Shown here one piece after another: positions 16,901-25,258 of a stretch of DNA of 64,000 bases (position 1 is its first letter; every line of letters begins with the position of its first letter). The position numbers and the translations under genes are program-made. Where the stretch lies: the NCBI RefSeq assembly GCF_042646065.1, contig NZ_JBHRTA010000038.1:1116001-1180000 (forward strand), written 5' to 3'. This DNA comes from Parapedobacter deserti (GTDB lineage: Bacteria > Bacteroidota > Bacteroidia > Sphingobacteriales > Sphingobacteriaceae). The notes under the pieces are model-generated. The model did no database searches. It had not been told where the DNA came from and was given only the letters and a program-made list of their open reading frames with translations.

Positions 16901-19654
16901 TCAGTCAGTCACCTGGTAAACCAATTCCTTATACCCGATTTTTCCTTCCGGTGATATGGCTTCTACGACAACAATCGTTTCACCAGACGCATCGGAGTGG
17001 TAGTAGGATGCTGTTGCTTTTCCGGTAGCGTCGGTGGACAGTTCGGGGGCCCAATATATCAGCGTCCGTAAATCGGGCCGTTCCGGATCATTGTCTTCAG
17101 GCGATTCATACCGCGGCGCATAGAACTCGATGACGGGCGAATACACAGGTACGGTTGCCTGCAAAAGACCCGTTGGCTTGCGAGCGGCAAACAGGCCTTT
17201 TCCTGCGTGGGTATAAATGGCGATGACGCTGCCCATTGCAGGTATTTCCAGCGGATGCGCTTCTGGATATGCTTCGCGGTACAACGCGCTGAAGTTTTTG
17301 GCGAAACGGATGAGCTCTACGCTTTTAACCTCGCTGGGCGGGATGCTGGGTATTAGTTCATAGTTTTGGTTCATTACGGGGATGCCGTCGACGACGACCA
17401 ATGTGGTCTCCCCACCCATTATGCGTGCCCGGAGGTAGCCGCCATTGTCCCCGACCCGTTCGATCCGCAGATCATCCGGAAAGTTGAACAACAATACGCT
17501 ATACAGCCCGTATGACCATTTTTCTTCTTTATCTTGAATGGCTTTACCCGAGATGATCACGTCAGGTTCGCCGTAGCGGTCGAGCACCTTTTGCTGCTGG
17601 GGGCTGAGCACCCTGCGTTCCACCAGTACTTCATCCAGCATGATTTCACCGGTGGCCAGGCGATACGAATATTCGCGCCGCGCACGTTCCAGTTTTTTCT
17701 GTACCAGAAGCGACACCACGCTGTCTACCGATCCGATCGAACGGAGCTGGTCATAAACGAGCGGTGGCGGTTTCCGCTCATCCAACGCTATGGTGTAATT
17801 TCGGTTCTTTCCGGCTTTGTTGGCACTTTGAATCAGCACGTCCAGTGAATCGGAATAGTCGTCGGGCAATTCAAAATAGAACCGGCCTAAGCTGTCTGTG
17901 TTTTGCGCAGTAACCGATGGGCGCTGTCCTAACGTCATCAAGGTGAGCCCGATCGCTGCCCGCGCCTTGCTGGATAAAACACCATGTACTTTGCCGCTTA
18001 TGTAAGGGAACGGCTCGTTCGGGAAATGAAAGGAATCCGACAAGAGGGTGTCATAGCGGTATTTCCGCCACCCTTGCGTAAGCATCAAGACGTCCAGGTG
18101 GTCAAACGGCGCCGCATTTGCGCTGTGAAAATAATATCCCGGGTCGGCGACGTCGCCGCGGAGCTCTGAGGACAGCAGCAATTGCGTGAGTAAATTTTGC
18201 CGTGCCGTCCAAGCATTCCCTACATGGTCTCGATGCATTACCAAAACGGAAACCCGGGCATCAACGGCATCTCCGTTGCTGTCAGCAACCCGTATGGAAA
18301 GATCCGCTTTGCTACGTTTCCGCGGGTTGGAGTCAGCGGGTGACACGTCGACCTGCAAACGGGTTTCCGGCCGTCGGTTGAAGAAGAGCCGCCCGGCAAG
18401 CGGCCGCATCTGCCGGTCCATCAAGGTGAATGAGATGATGCCTTCCGGAAGACCCTCGGCGGGCAGCGATGTGGCTATCCGCTGGTTTTTCATCGACGCT
18501 TTAATAAGGTAGTGCATGATGCCCCTGCAGCTTACCTGAATGAACAGGCTATCGGTCTCCGCGCAATTGGAAAGTATTTTCAGCTCGATTTCGTCGCCGG
18601 ACTTGGCAACCGATAGGACGCGCCCGTTTCCGATTACATGGGGGAGGGGGTAGCGCTGCAGGCGGCTGCCGCCTTGCGGACTGTCTAACACGGCGTAATA
18701 GGACAACGTGCTGTCCGGAGTCAAGGCGAGGATTCCCATTCCCAGATGATTGCTTTTAAATGGCGCCACGGTACGGCCTTTGCTGTCCATCACTACGCCC
18801 GACACCGTTGTTCCATTGCCGCGGTTATCGAGCGCTTTAAAGCCCACCTTGGTGGTGATGCCGTGCACCAGTTGCCCGCTTTCGGCAAAAAACTGTAAGT
18901 CCAAAGAGCCATCTTGCAACGCAATGGTCTTGCTATGCCGAATTCCATTTTCGGTTTCCATATTCACTGTGGCAAGCGCTGAGCCATTCGGTATGGCGTA
19001 TTCAAGCGGGTAATAACCATTGCGCGCGCCTTTTATGACAAGTGTGTCTCTTTTTCCGTCAACCGTCAGGTAGACGGTAAGGTGTTTCTGATGGTTCTTG
19101 TCGATCAGTTGCGGGTTCAACTGGGCATGCAGCTGATAACTGTTGGCCTCCTGTTCTCGGAGGTGCAGTGCGGTTATCGGGTTGCTCCTGATCTTCCCGG
19201 TGGCAGGGAACACATCGACGTACCGCTGGAAAATGAAGTCCCCGCCGAAATTTTTGTTCCACTCGGTATATGCCCGCAGCAAGTAGCTGCCTTGAACGTA
19301 TTGTTCTCCAAGTACAAAACCGCCTGACCCGATGCCGTCGGTCAATTTGATTCGTTTACGTTCCGCAACCTGCTCATCAGGTCGGATCAGCTCCACATGG
19401 AGCACGCCGCTCAAGGCGCTGGGCCGGTGGGTTGCAGATTCCACAACAACCGCCTTGAACCAGATGGTTTGGTCGGTCGTATATACATCGGCATCCAGCT
19501 GAAGGTAAATTTTCTCGGCCCAAGCGGCATGCGCGACGACATGCTCGGATTGCGCCCGGACGGGAAGTGCAGCTAATACGAGTGCTGCACCTAACAGCAT
19601 AGCAGGGCCAATGCTGTCCCTAACTCGATCAACCAGCCTGTCTATCAGTATCAT
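16901..19654 (-). CDS. Large exported protein, MG2-like and TonB-plug-like
   Basis: A 917-residue exported protein. The start at 19654 gives a signal peptide ending near VRAQSEHVV. Residues about 50-150 resemble the MG2 domain (KIYLQLDADVYTTDQTIWFKAVVV). Further beta-sandwich domains follow, plus a carboxypeptidase-regulatory-like stretch (around ISGKVHGVLSSKARAAIGLTL). Near the C-terminus is a segment like a TonB-dependent receptor plug (GETTLVVVDGIPVMNQNYELI and PPSEVKSVELI). Similar Bacteroidota proteins occur beside outer membrane transporters, but their role is not established. No barrel domain is present, so it is not itself a receptor. A longer reading to 19750 exists but would place extra polar residues before the signal. 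Confidence 0.6.
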   Translation of the reverse strand: MILIDRLVDRVRDSIGPAMLLGAALVLAALPVRAQSEHVVAHAAWAEKIYLQLDADVYTTDQTIWFKAVVVESATHRPSALSGVLHVELIRPDEQVAERKRIKLTDGIGSGGFVLGEQYVQGSYLLRAYTEWNKNFGGDFIFQRYVDVFPATGKIRSNPITALHLREQEANSYQLHAQLNPQLIDKNHQKHLTVYLTVDGKRDTLVIKGARNGYYPLEYAIPNGSALATVNMETENGIRHSKTIALQDGSLDLQFFAESGQLVHGITTKVGFKALDNRGNGTTVSGVVMDSKGRTVAPFKSNHLGMGILALTPDSTLSYYAVLDSPQGGSRLQRYPLPHVIGNGRVLSVAKSGDEIELKILSNCAETDSLFIQVSCRGIMHYLIKASMKNQRIATSLPAEGLPEGIISFTLMDRQMRPLAGRLFFNRRPETRLQVDVSPADSNPRKRSKADLSIRVADSNGDAVDARVSVLVMHRDHVGNAWTARQNLLTQLLLSSELRGDVADPGYYFHSANAAPFDHLDVLMLTQGWRKYRYDTLLSDSFHFPNEPFPYISGKVHGVLSSKARAAIGLTLMTLGQRPSVTAQNTDSLGRFYFELPDDYSDSLDVLIQSANKAGKNRNYTIALDERKPPPLVYDQLRSIGSVDSVVSLLVQKKLERARREYSYRLATGEIMLDEVLVERRVLSPQQQKVLDRYGEPDVIISGKAIQDKEEKWSYGLYSVLLFNFPDDLRIERVGDNGGYLRARIMGGETTLVVVDGIPVMNQNYELIPSIPPSEVKSVELIRFAKNFSALYREAYPEAHPLEIPAMGSVIAIYTHAGKGLFAARKPTGLLQATVPVYSPVIEFYAPRYESPEDNDPERPDLRTLIYWAPELSTDATGKATASYYHSDASGETIVVVEAISPEGKIGYKELVYQVTD

Positions 19655-19789
19655 CGGATGCTTGCAAGATAAGGAAATCTGTGCGTTGGTGCAACCGGTT
19701 AACCCACGCATGCTATTGATTCGTTCGTAGAAACGGTGACTGCCGCGCATTTTTTTTCATTTTTTTGTTGACAATAAAAATTTCTTATG

Positions 19790-19797
19790 TACATTTG
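19790..19797 (+). promoter_or_regulatory. Promoter of the pheA attenuator leader
   Basis: TACATTTG matches TAnnTTTG. A TTG at 19768-19770 lies 19 nt upstream as a -33 element. The predicted start near 19804 is about 12 nt before the leader peptide ATG. Confidence 0.65.
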
Positions 19798-19815
19798 GCT
19801 CGTCAAACAAAAAAG

Positions 19816-19884
19816 ATGTTAACACAGCACAACGCATATTGGTTTTTTGGTTTCTTTTACTTTAGCAGTAAGAGCCGGGATTGA
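19816..19884 (+). CDS. Aromatic leader peptide of the phe/aro operon
   Basis: A 22-codon frame starts at ATG 19816 and stops at TGA 19882. Residues 8-16 read Y-W-F-F-G-F-F-Y-F: eight aromatic residues in nine codons (5 Phe, 2 Tyr, 1 Trp). This is far too aromatic to be chance and is the hallmark of a ribosome-sensing leader peptide. The last codons and stop overlap GCCGGGA (19874-19880), which can pair with the 5' arm of the terminator just before pheA. It is expected to stall ribosomes when charged Phe-tRNA (also Tyr or Trp) is scarce. It is too short for ordinary gene callers and has no other likely role. Confidence 0.85.
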   Translation: MLTQHNAYWFFGFFYFSSKSRD

Positions 19885-19927
19885 TATGCATTGATAACGT
19901 AAAGATAGAAATGTAAAAAGTCCCGGC
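19874..19927 (+). promoter_or_regulatory. Antiterminator pairing of pheA attenuator
   Basis: GCCGGGA at 19874-19880, inside the leader peptide's last codons, is complementary to TCCCGGC at 19921-19927, the 5' arm of the terminator. If a ribosome stalls on the aromatic codons (19837-19863), the first segment stays free and can capture the arm, preventing terminator formation. If the ribosome reaches the stop at 19882, it covers the segment and the terminator forms. Confidence 0.75.
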
Positions 19928-19947
19928 AGAAAAGCCGGGACTTTTTT
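19915..19947 (+). terminator. Attenuator terminator upstream of pheA
   Basis: A 13-bp perfect stem (AAAAAGTCCCGGC / GCCGGGACTTTTT), loop AGAAAA, ending in T6 (19942-19947), only 20 nt before the pheA ATG. Its position before rather than after a gene, together with the aromatic leader peptide, marks it as a regulated attenuator. Confidence 0.88.
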
Positions 19948-19967
19948 ATTATCCGTTTAATCGATAT

Positions 19968-20795
19968 ATGAAAAAGAAGGTAGCCATACAGGGCATCAGG
20001 GGCTCGTTTCACGAAGAAGCAGCTTACAAGTATTTCGGCGATCAAATCGAAACCATGGAGTGCGAGTCGTTCAAAAAAACATGCGAGCTGTTGAAACAGG
20101 GAAAGGTTGACTACATCATCATGGCCATTGAGAATTCCATCGCGGGGAGCCTGCTCCCCAACTACAACCTGCTCCGCGACTATCGCTTTCCGATCGTAGG
20201 GGAGGCATACCTTCACATCAAGCTCCACCTGATGGGACTGCCGGGCGCGACGCTGCAGGATATCAAATTTGTTGAGTCGCACCCCATTGCTCTGCAGCAA
20301 TGCAACGACTACCTCGAGGAGAACCCGCAGTTGAAGGTGACTGAGGCGGAAGACACAGCGGCCAGCGCTAAGAAGGTAAGCGAACAGCAACGCAAAGATA
20401 CGGCGGCGATCGCACCGCAACTGGCTGCAAAGCTTTACGGGTTGGAAATCCTCGAACGCCGTATCGAGACGAATAAGAAGAATTACACCCGTTTTCTTGT
20501 ACTCTCCAATACGCCGGAGGAAACCGGCAAAGCGAATAAGGCGTCACTGTCTTTCCAGACCGGCAACGGCGTAGGTTCTTTATCCACCGTGCTGCAATGT
20601 TTTGCCGAACAGCATATCAATCTCAGTAAAATCCAGTCCATGCCGGTATTAGGTAAGCGCAATGAATACGACTTCTATGTGGATGTGGAATGGAAAAATC
20701 AGGCCGATTACGATACGGCTATCCGACGGGTGTTAAAACACACGAGCAACTTCAATATCATGGGAGAATATATAAAGAATGACAAAGTTGATTAA
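19968..20795 (+). CDS. pheA: Prephenate dehydratase
   Basis: A 275-residue monofunctional prephenate dehydratase converting prephenate to phenylpyruvate in phenylalanine synthesis. The PDT domain (about 1-180) starts VAIQGIRGSFHEEAAYKYFG and contains the substrate-binding AIENSIAGSLLPNYNLL and DTAASAKKVSE blocks. The regulatory ACT domain (about 195-270) contains NLSKIQSMPV, a variant of the Phe-binding ESRP motif (Glu-Ser-Arg-Pro becomes Gln-Ser-Met-Pro). Feedback sensitivity may therefore differ. It is the first gene of the attenuator-controlled operon and is followed 37 nt later by the DAHP synthase-chorismate mutase fusion. Confidence 0.95.
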   Translation: MKKKVAIQGIRGSFHEEAAYKYFGDQIETMECESFKKTCELLKQGKVDYIIMAIENSIAGSLLPNYNLLRDYRFPIVGEAYLHIKLHLMGLPGATLQDIKFVESHPIALQQCNDYLEENPQLKVTEAEDTAASAKKVSEQQRKDTAAIAPQLAAKLYGLEILERRIETNKKNYTRFLVLSNTPEETGKANKASLSFQTGNGVGSLSTVLQCFAEQHINLSKIQSMPVLGKRNEYDFYVDVEWKNQADYDTAIRRVLKHTSNFNIMGEYIKNDKVD

Positions 20796-20832
20796 ATCGC
20801 AATACACAATACTCACTACGCAATAAAACAAA

Positions 20833-21939
20833 ATGAAACAGACACTAGACATCGTACCCTTAACATCTTGGTTCGACACGGACGAGGCGCCGTTGATCAT
20901 TGCCGGGCCTTGCAGCGCTGAAACAGAGGAACAACTCGTCGCTACTGCCCATTTGCTTGCCAATACCGGCAAAGTAAATGTGCTACGCGCAGGCATCTGG
21001 AAACCCCGCACCAGGCCGGGTGAGTTTGAGGGTATTGGCAGTATCGGCCTGCAATGGCTTCGCCGTGCCAAGGAAGAGACCGGATTGCCCATCACCACGG
21101 AGGTCGCAACCGCCAAACACGTGGAAGAAGCGCTCGCCGCCGGGGTCGATATCCTTTGGGTTGGCGCCCGCTCTACGGCCAACCCTTTTACCGTGCAGGA
21201 GATCGCGGATGCACTGAGGGGCGTTGACGTACCGGTGATGGTCAAAAACCCGGTAAACCCCGACCTTTCGCTGTGGCTTGGTGCGTTGGAGCGCGTCAAC
21301 CGTGCAGGCATCAAAAAACTGGCCGCTATACACCGGGGTTTTTCTTCCTATGAAAAAACATCTTTCCGAAATGAACCGATGTGGGATATCGCCATACAGC
21401 TCAAAACACTGGTTCCTGACCTGCCGGTGATCAACGACCCCAGCCACATCTGCGGAAACCGGGAATTGATCCCCTACATTGCTCAAAAGGCATTCGATAT
21501 GGACATGCAGGGTCTAATTATTGAATCGCACATCGACCCGGCTGTGGCATGGACGGACGCCAAGCAACAAGTGACCCCTCAAGCACTGTACGATTTGCTG
21601 GCCAACCTAACATTCCGCCATGCTAAATCAGATGACCCTATCTTCGAGGACAAATTAGCTCAATTGCGCGTAGATATTGATAAATTGGACGACCAAATCA
21701 TCAAAATCCTGAGCGATCGGATGAGAATCGTCGAAAAAATCGGTGAATACAAACGCGACAACAACGTGACCATCCTGCAGGTGAGCCGTTGGGACGAAAT
21801 TATCCACAAGCGTACAAACGTTGCCCAGGCGCTCAAGCTTGACAAGGACTTTACGGTGAAACTGCTGGAGCTGATCCACAACGAATCCATCCGTAAGCAA
21901 AACGAAATCATGAATACAAAACCGGTAGCGGAGGCCTAA
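20833..21939 (+). CDS. DAHP synthase-chorismate mutase fusion
   Basis: A 368-residue bifunctional enzyme. Residues about 1-265 form a type I-beta DAHP synthase (KDO8P synthase-like barrel): IAGPCSAETEEQL, the KPRTRPGEFEGIG loop, and HRGFSSYEK. It joins PEP and erythrose-4-phosphate at the entry to the shikimate pathway. Residues about 275-365 form an AroQ-type (all-helical) chorismate mutase: LRVDIDKLDDQIIKILSDRM, KIGEYKRDNN and IHNESIRKQ. The fusion allows allosteric control of DAHP synthesis by chorismate or prephenate. The stop overlaps the aroA start by one base (TAATG). tyrA and an aminotransferase, often seen between pheA and this gene in Bacteroidota, are absent here. Confidence 0.95.
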   Translation: MKQTLDIVPLTSWFDTDEAPLIIAGPCSAETEEQLVATAHLLANTGKVNVLRAGIWKPRTRPGEFEGIGSIGLQWLRRAKEETGLPITTEVATAKHVEEALAAGVDILWVGARSTANPFTVQEIADALRGVDVPVMVKNPVNPDLSLWLGALERVNRAGIKKLAAIHRGFSSYEKTSFRNEPMWDIAIQLKTLVPDLPVINDPSHICGNRELIPYIAQKAFDMDMQGLIIESHIDPAVAWTDAKQQVTPQALYDLLANLTFRHAKSDDPIFEDKLAQLRVDIDKLDDQIIKILSDRMRIVEKIGEYKRDNNVTILQVSRWDEIIHKRTNVAQALKLDKDFTVKLLELIHNESIRKQNEIMNTKPVAEA

Positions 21940-23207
21940 TGGGAAGTCAAGTGTTGAGGCTTTCTCATCCTTCCAAGACGTTACTGGGCGCAGTACCGCT
22001 CACCGGGTCAAAAAGCGAAAGCAATCGGGCTTTGATCATCCAGGCCCTCAGCGGCGGGAACGTGGCCGTTGAAAATCTTTCGTCCGCGGCTGATACCGTG
22101 ACCTTATGCCGGGCGCTTGCATTGTCGGCAGCGCCCGGGGAAACCAGCGGCGAAGCGCATGAAACCGTTGTCGACATCGGCCCGGCCGGTACCGCCATGC
22201 GGTTCCTGACAGCTTACCTTGCCATCACCAACGGGCGGTACTTTTTGACAGGCAGCGAACGGATGAAGCAGCGCCCCATAGGCATCCTCGTCGATGCGCT
22301 TACAACCCTGGGTGCTGACATCCAATACGCCGAAAGGGTAGGGTACCCGCCATTGGTTATCCGCGGTGGGTTTGAACAGCAGCGACCGGCTGTGAAGGTA
22401 CAGGGGAATGTAAGCAGCCAATACTTGTCGGCATTGCTTCTTATCGCTGCGGCACTTCCAAAAGGGCTGGAACTGCAAATCGACGGCGAACTGACTTCGC
22501 GTCCTTACCTCACTATGACCTTGGATATGCTGGCGGAAGCGGGGATCGAACACCATTGGGTGGATGATGTGATTGTCATCAAGCCGCAGCCCACGAAAGC
22601 GACTACGCTGACCGTAGAGCCCGATTGGAGTGCCGCCTCCTATTGGTACGCCATGGCTGCATTAGCAAAAACGGCTGACCTGTTTCTCCCGAATCTGAAA
22701 AGCAACAGCTTGCAAGGAGATGCCGCGATAGCGAATATCATGACCGGTTTTGGGGTCGGTACCGTCTTCGAAAGCGGAGGTGTACGCATCCGACACACGG
22801 CATCCTCTCCGACGCAGGACTCCAGCTCTTTGGATTTCAGGGAATGCCCGGATCTGGCGCAAACGGTGATCGTCTGTGCAGCTGCGCTGGGCAAAGACCT
22901 TTCGTTTACCGGATTGCATACGCTCAGAATAAAGGAAACCGACCGCATCGCGGCCCTGCAAAATGAGTTGGGAAAGTTTGGCGTAGCACTCGAACAGGAC
23001 GGCGAGGTATATCACTTGCGCACGGCAGGACGGTACCAACCATCGCGCTTAGTGATAGACACCTATGAAGACCATCGCATGGCCATGGCCTTCGCGCCGC
23101 TGGCCTTGGCGTTTGGCCAGGTCGAAATCAATGACCCGGATGTGGTGGAAAAATCTTATCCCGATTTCTGGAAACATTTGAAACAACAGGGATTTGTTAT
23201 ATCTTAG
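21939..23207 (+). CDS. aroA: EPSP synthase
   Basis: A 422-residue 3-phosphoshikimate 1-carboxyvinyltransferase. It transfers enolpyruvate from PEP to shikimate-3-phosphate, the penultimate step to chorismate. The SKSESNRALI motif at the N-terminus corresponds to the phosphate-binding SKSxSNRA loop. GPAGTAMRFLTA is the PEP-binding block, with Pro in place of the usual Asn of GNAGTAMR. The C-terminal DTYEDHRMAMAFAPLAL motif is intact. The ATG overlaps the preceding stop (TAATG), indicating translational coupling to the DAHPS-CM gene. Confidence 0.95.
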   Translation: MGSQVLRLSHPSKTLLGAVPLTGSKSESNRALIIQALSGGNVAVENLSSAADTVTLCRALALSAAPGETSGEAHETVVDIGPAGTAMRFLTAYLAITNGRYFLTGSERMKQRPIGILVDALTTLGADIQYAERVGYPPLVIRGGFEQQRPAVKVQGNVSSQYLSALLLIAAALPKGLELQIDGELTSRPYLTMTLDMLAEAGIEHHWVDDVIVIKPQPTKATTLTVEPDWSAASYWYAMAALAKTADLFLPNLKSNSLQGDAAIANIMTGFGVGTVFESGGVRIRHTASSPTQDSSSLDFRECPDLAQTVIVCAAALGKDLSFTGLHTLRIKETDRIAALQNELGKFGVALEQDGEVYHLRTAGRYQPSRLVIDTYEDHRMAMAFAPLALAFGQVEINDPDVVEKSYPDFWKHLKQQGFVIS

Positions 23208-23290
23208 CCGCCATTGAATATCCGGAAAGCCGGGAGAATACAGACAATGTTCGAAATTATAATCCGTAAATCTAAAAGTTAACATTACGA

Positions 23291-24391
23291 ATGGCGGGAA
23301 ACTCTTTTGGAGACCTATTCCGTATTACCACCTTTGGCGAATCACACGGCGCAGCCATCGGCGTGATTATCGACGGCTGCCCTCCAAACATCTCCGTGGA
23401 TGAGTCGTTTATTCAATCCGAGTTGGACAAAAGACGCCCGGGCCAGTCGAAAATAACCACCCAGCGCAAGGAAAGCGATACGGCAAGGATTCTTTCCGGT
23501 GTGTTTGAAGGCAAAACCACGGGCACTCCCGTAGCCATGGTTATTCCAAATGAAGACCAGCGTTCGAAGGATTATTCCCATATCAAAGACAAGTACCGGC
23601 CCTCACATGCGGACTACACGTACCAGATGAAATACGGCATCCGCGATTACCGTGGCGGTGGCCGTTCTTCGGCGCGGGAAACCGCCGCCCGTGTGGCAGC
23701 AGGTGCAGTGGCAAAAAGCTTCCTTGCACAGGCGGGTATCCGGATTTTCGCTCATGTATCGGGCGTTGGAAAAATTGAAGCGCCCAACCTGGCGTCGGAT
23801 GATCTGGATGAACTGCTGCACATCAGGGAAAGCAACATCGTGCGATGCGCTGACCCGGCTACAGCCAATGAGATGATCGACTTTATCGATGGTATACGCA
23901 AGGCGGGAGACACCGTAGGCGGGCGCATCAGTGCGATCGTGCAAAATGTGCCGGTCGGGCTCGGTGAACCGGTCTTCGACAAGCTGCACGCTGACCTGGC
24001 AAAAGCGATGATGAGCATCAATGCAGTACATGGCTTTGAATACGGCTCGGGCTTCGCCGGCTCGGAGATGCAGGGATCCGAACATAACGATATTTTTGTC
24101 AACCCAGCGCACAACGCCGCCGGTCTGAAAACCCTAACCAACTTTTCCGGAGGGATACAGGGCGGCATTTCCAACGGCATGGAAATAACCTTCCGTGTTG
24201 CATTCAAACCGGTGGCCACGATCATGCGCTCCCAGCAAACGGTCAATGAAGCCGGAGAAACTACGGAAATCACCGGAAAGGGCCGCCACGATCCATGTGT
24301 TGTGCCCCGGGCGGTTATCATTGTAGAGGCCATGGCCGCTTTGGTCATTGCAGACCATTTACTCAGAAACCGAATTTATGACAAAACATAA
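23291..24391 (+). CDS. aroC: Chorismate synthase
   Basis: A 366-residue FMN-dependent lyase that makes chorismate from EPSP. Signatures: FGESHGAAIGVIIDGCPP near the N-terminus, the RGGGRSSARETAARVAAGAVAK block (about 118-139), and the C-terminal GRHDPCVVPRAVIIVEAMAALV. An 83-nt gap separates it from aroA, with no terminator or clear promoter, so it probably belongs to the same attenuated operon. The ROK kinase gene starts 14 bases before its stop. Confidence 0.95.
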   Translation: MAGNSFGDLFRITTFGESHGAAIGVIIDGCPPNISVDESFIQSELDKRRPGQSKITTQRKESDTARILSGVFEGKTTGTPVAMVIPNEDQRSKDYSHIKDKYRPSHADYTYQMKYGIRDYRGGGRSSARETAARVAAGAVAKSFLAQAGIRIFAHVSGVGKIEAPNLASDDLDELLHIRESNIVRCADPATANEMIDFIDGIRKAGDTVGGRISAIVQNVPVGLGEPVFDKLHADLAKAMMSINAVHGFEYGSGFAGSEMQGSEHNDIFVNPAHNAAGLKTLTNFSGGIQGGISNGMEITFRVAFKPVATIMRSQQTVNEAGETTEITGKGRHDPCVVPRAVIIVEAMAALVIADHLLRNRIYDKT

Positions 24392-25241
24392 CAACCAAAT
24401 CATCATTGCATCCGATATCGGTGGCACGCATATTACCGCGTCATTGGTGAGCACCGGTCAATGGCAAGTTATTACCGATTCCATCACCAGAAATCATGTC
24501 AATTCACACGCTGATGCTAAATCGATTTTAGAGGCTTGGGCAGCTCCGTTTGAAACGATCATTCGAAATAGGCCGGATGTGCCGGTGGCTATTGGTATCG
24601 CGATGCCGGGGCCGTTTGATTACCAAAATGGGATTTCGCTAATGCGGAATCAGGACAAGTATGACAACCTCTACGGCATGGATATCCGCGCCGCGCTGGC
24701 CGAGCGTACAGGAGCCAGTGGCACGGATATCCGGTTTATCAATGATGCTGCGGCATTTTTACAGGGAGAGGTCTTTGCTGGGAAACATAACGGCCACTCA
24801 AAAATGCTGGGAATCACGTTGGGTACAGGTTTGGGGACCGCAGTGTGGGAAAACGGAGCGAATGCCGTGGACGCCGACCTTTGGAAAACCCCCTACCTCG
24901 ACAGCAATATGGAGGAGCATTTGGTGACCCGCTGGTTTGTCAGAAACGCATCGCAACACGGGATGAAGGTAACCGGATTGCGTGAGCTGCTCGAGCTTCG
25001 GGAGCAACACCGCATCGTGGAGGATATCCTCGCCGAATACAGTCATCATCTGTTGCAGTTCATTACATTCTTCAGTGAACAGGAAGGTACCGACAGATTT
25101 ATTATCGGCGGCAACATTGCGCGGGCGTGGGGCATCTTCCGTAGCTTTAACACCGCGGCGTTCGACCGGTATGATATCCATATCAGCCAGTTGGGGGAAC
25201 ATGCGGCGCTTATTGGCGCAGCAGCCATCTTTGTCGCTTAA
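24378..25241 (+). CDS. ROK family sugar kinase-like protein
   Basis: A 287-residue ROK protein (ASKHA fold). The phosphate-1 motif ASDIGGTHITASLVS is at the N-terminus, the FINDAAAFLQGE block carries the catalytic Asp, and GITLGTGLGTAVW is the phosphate-2 motif. The Cys-rich zinc motif typical of many ROK kinases (CxCGxxGCxE) is missing, and no DNA-binding domain precedes the kinase fold. It is probably a sugar kinase, with unknown substrate. The ATG at 24378 overlaps the aroC stop. A longer frame from 24348 lies entirely in aroC and is less likely. It is convergent with the E1 dehydrogenase gene. Confidence 0.8.
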   Translation: MTKHNNQIIIASDIGGTHITASLVSTGQWQVITDSITRNHVNSHADAKSILEAWAAPFETIIRNRPDVPVAIGIAMPGPFDYQNGISLMRNQDKYDNLYGMDIRAALAERTGASGTDIRFINDAAAFLQGEVFAGKHNGHSKMLGITLGTGLGTAVWENGANAVDADLWKTPYLDSNMEEHLVTRWFVRNASQHGMKVTGLRELLELREQHRIVEDILAEYSHHLLQFITFFSEQEGTDRFIIGGNIARAWGIFRSFNTAAFDRYDIHISQLGEHAALIGAAAIFVA

Positions 25242-25258
25242 GCGAAGACGGCTGCCGT

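Noticed and set aside
19915..19947. Ordinary terminator of an upstream gene
   Set aside because: The upstream gene is divergent (minus strand); the hairpin stands between a leader peptide and pheA, so it is an attenuator.
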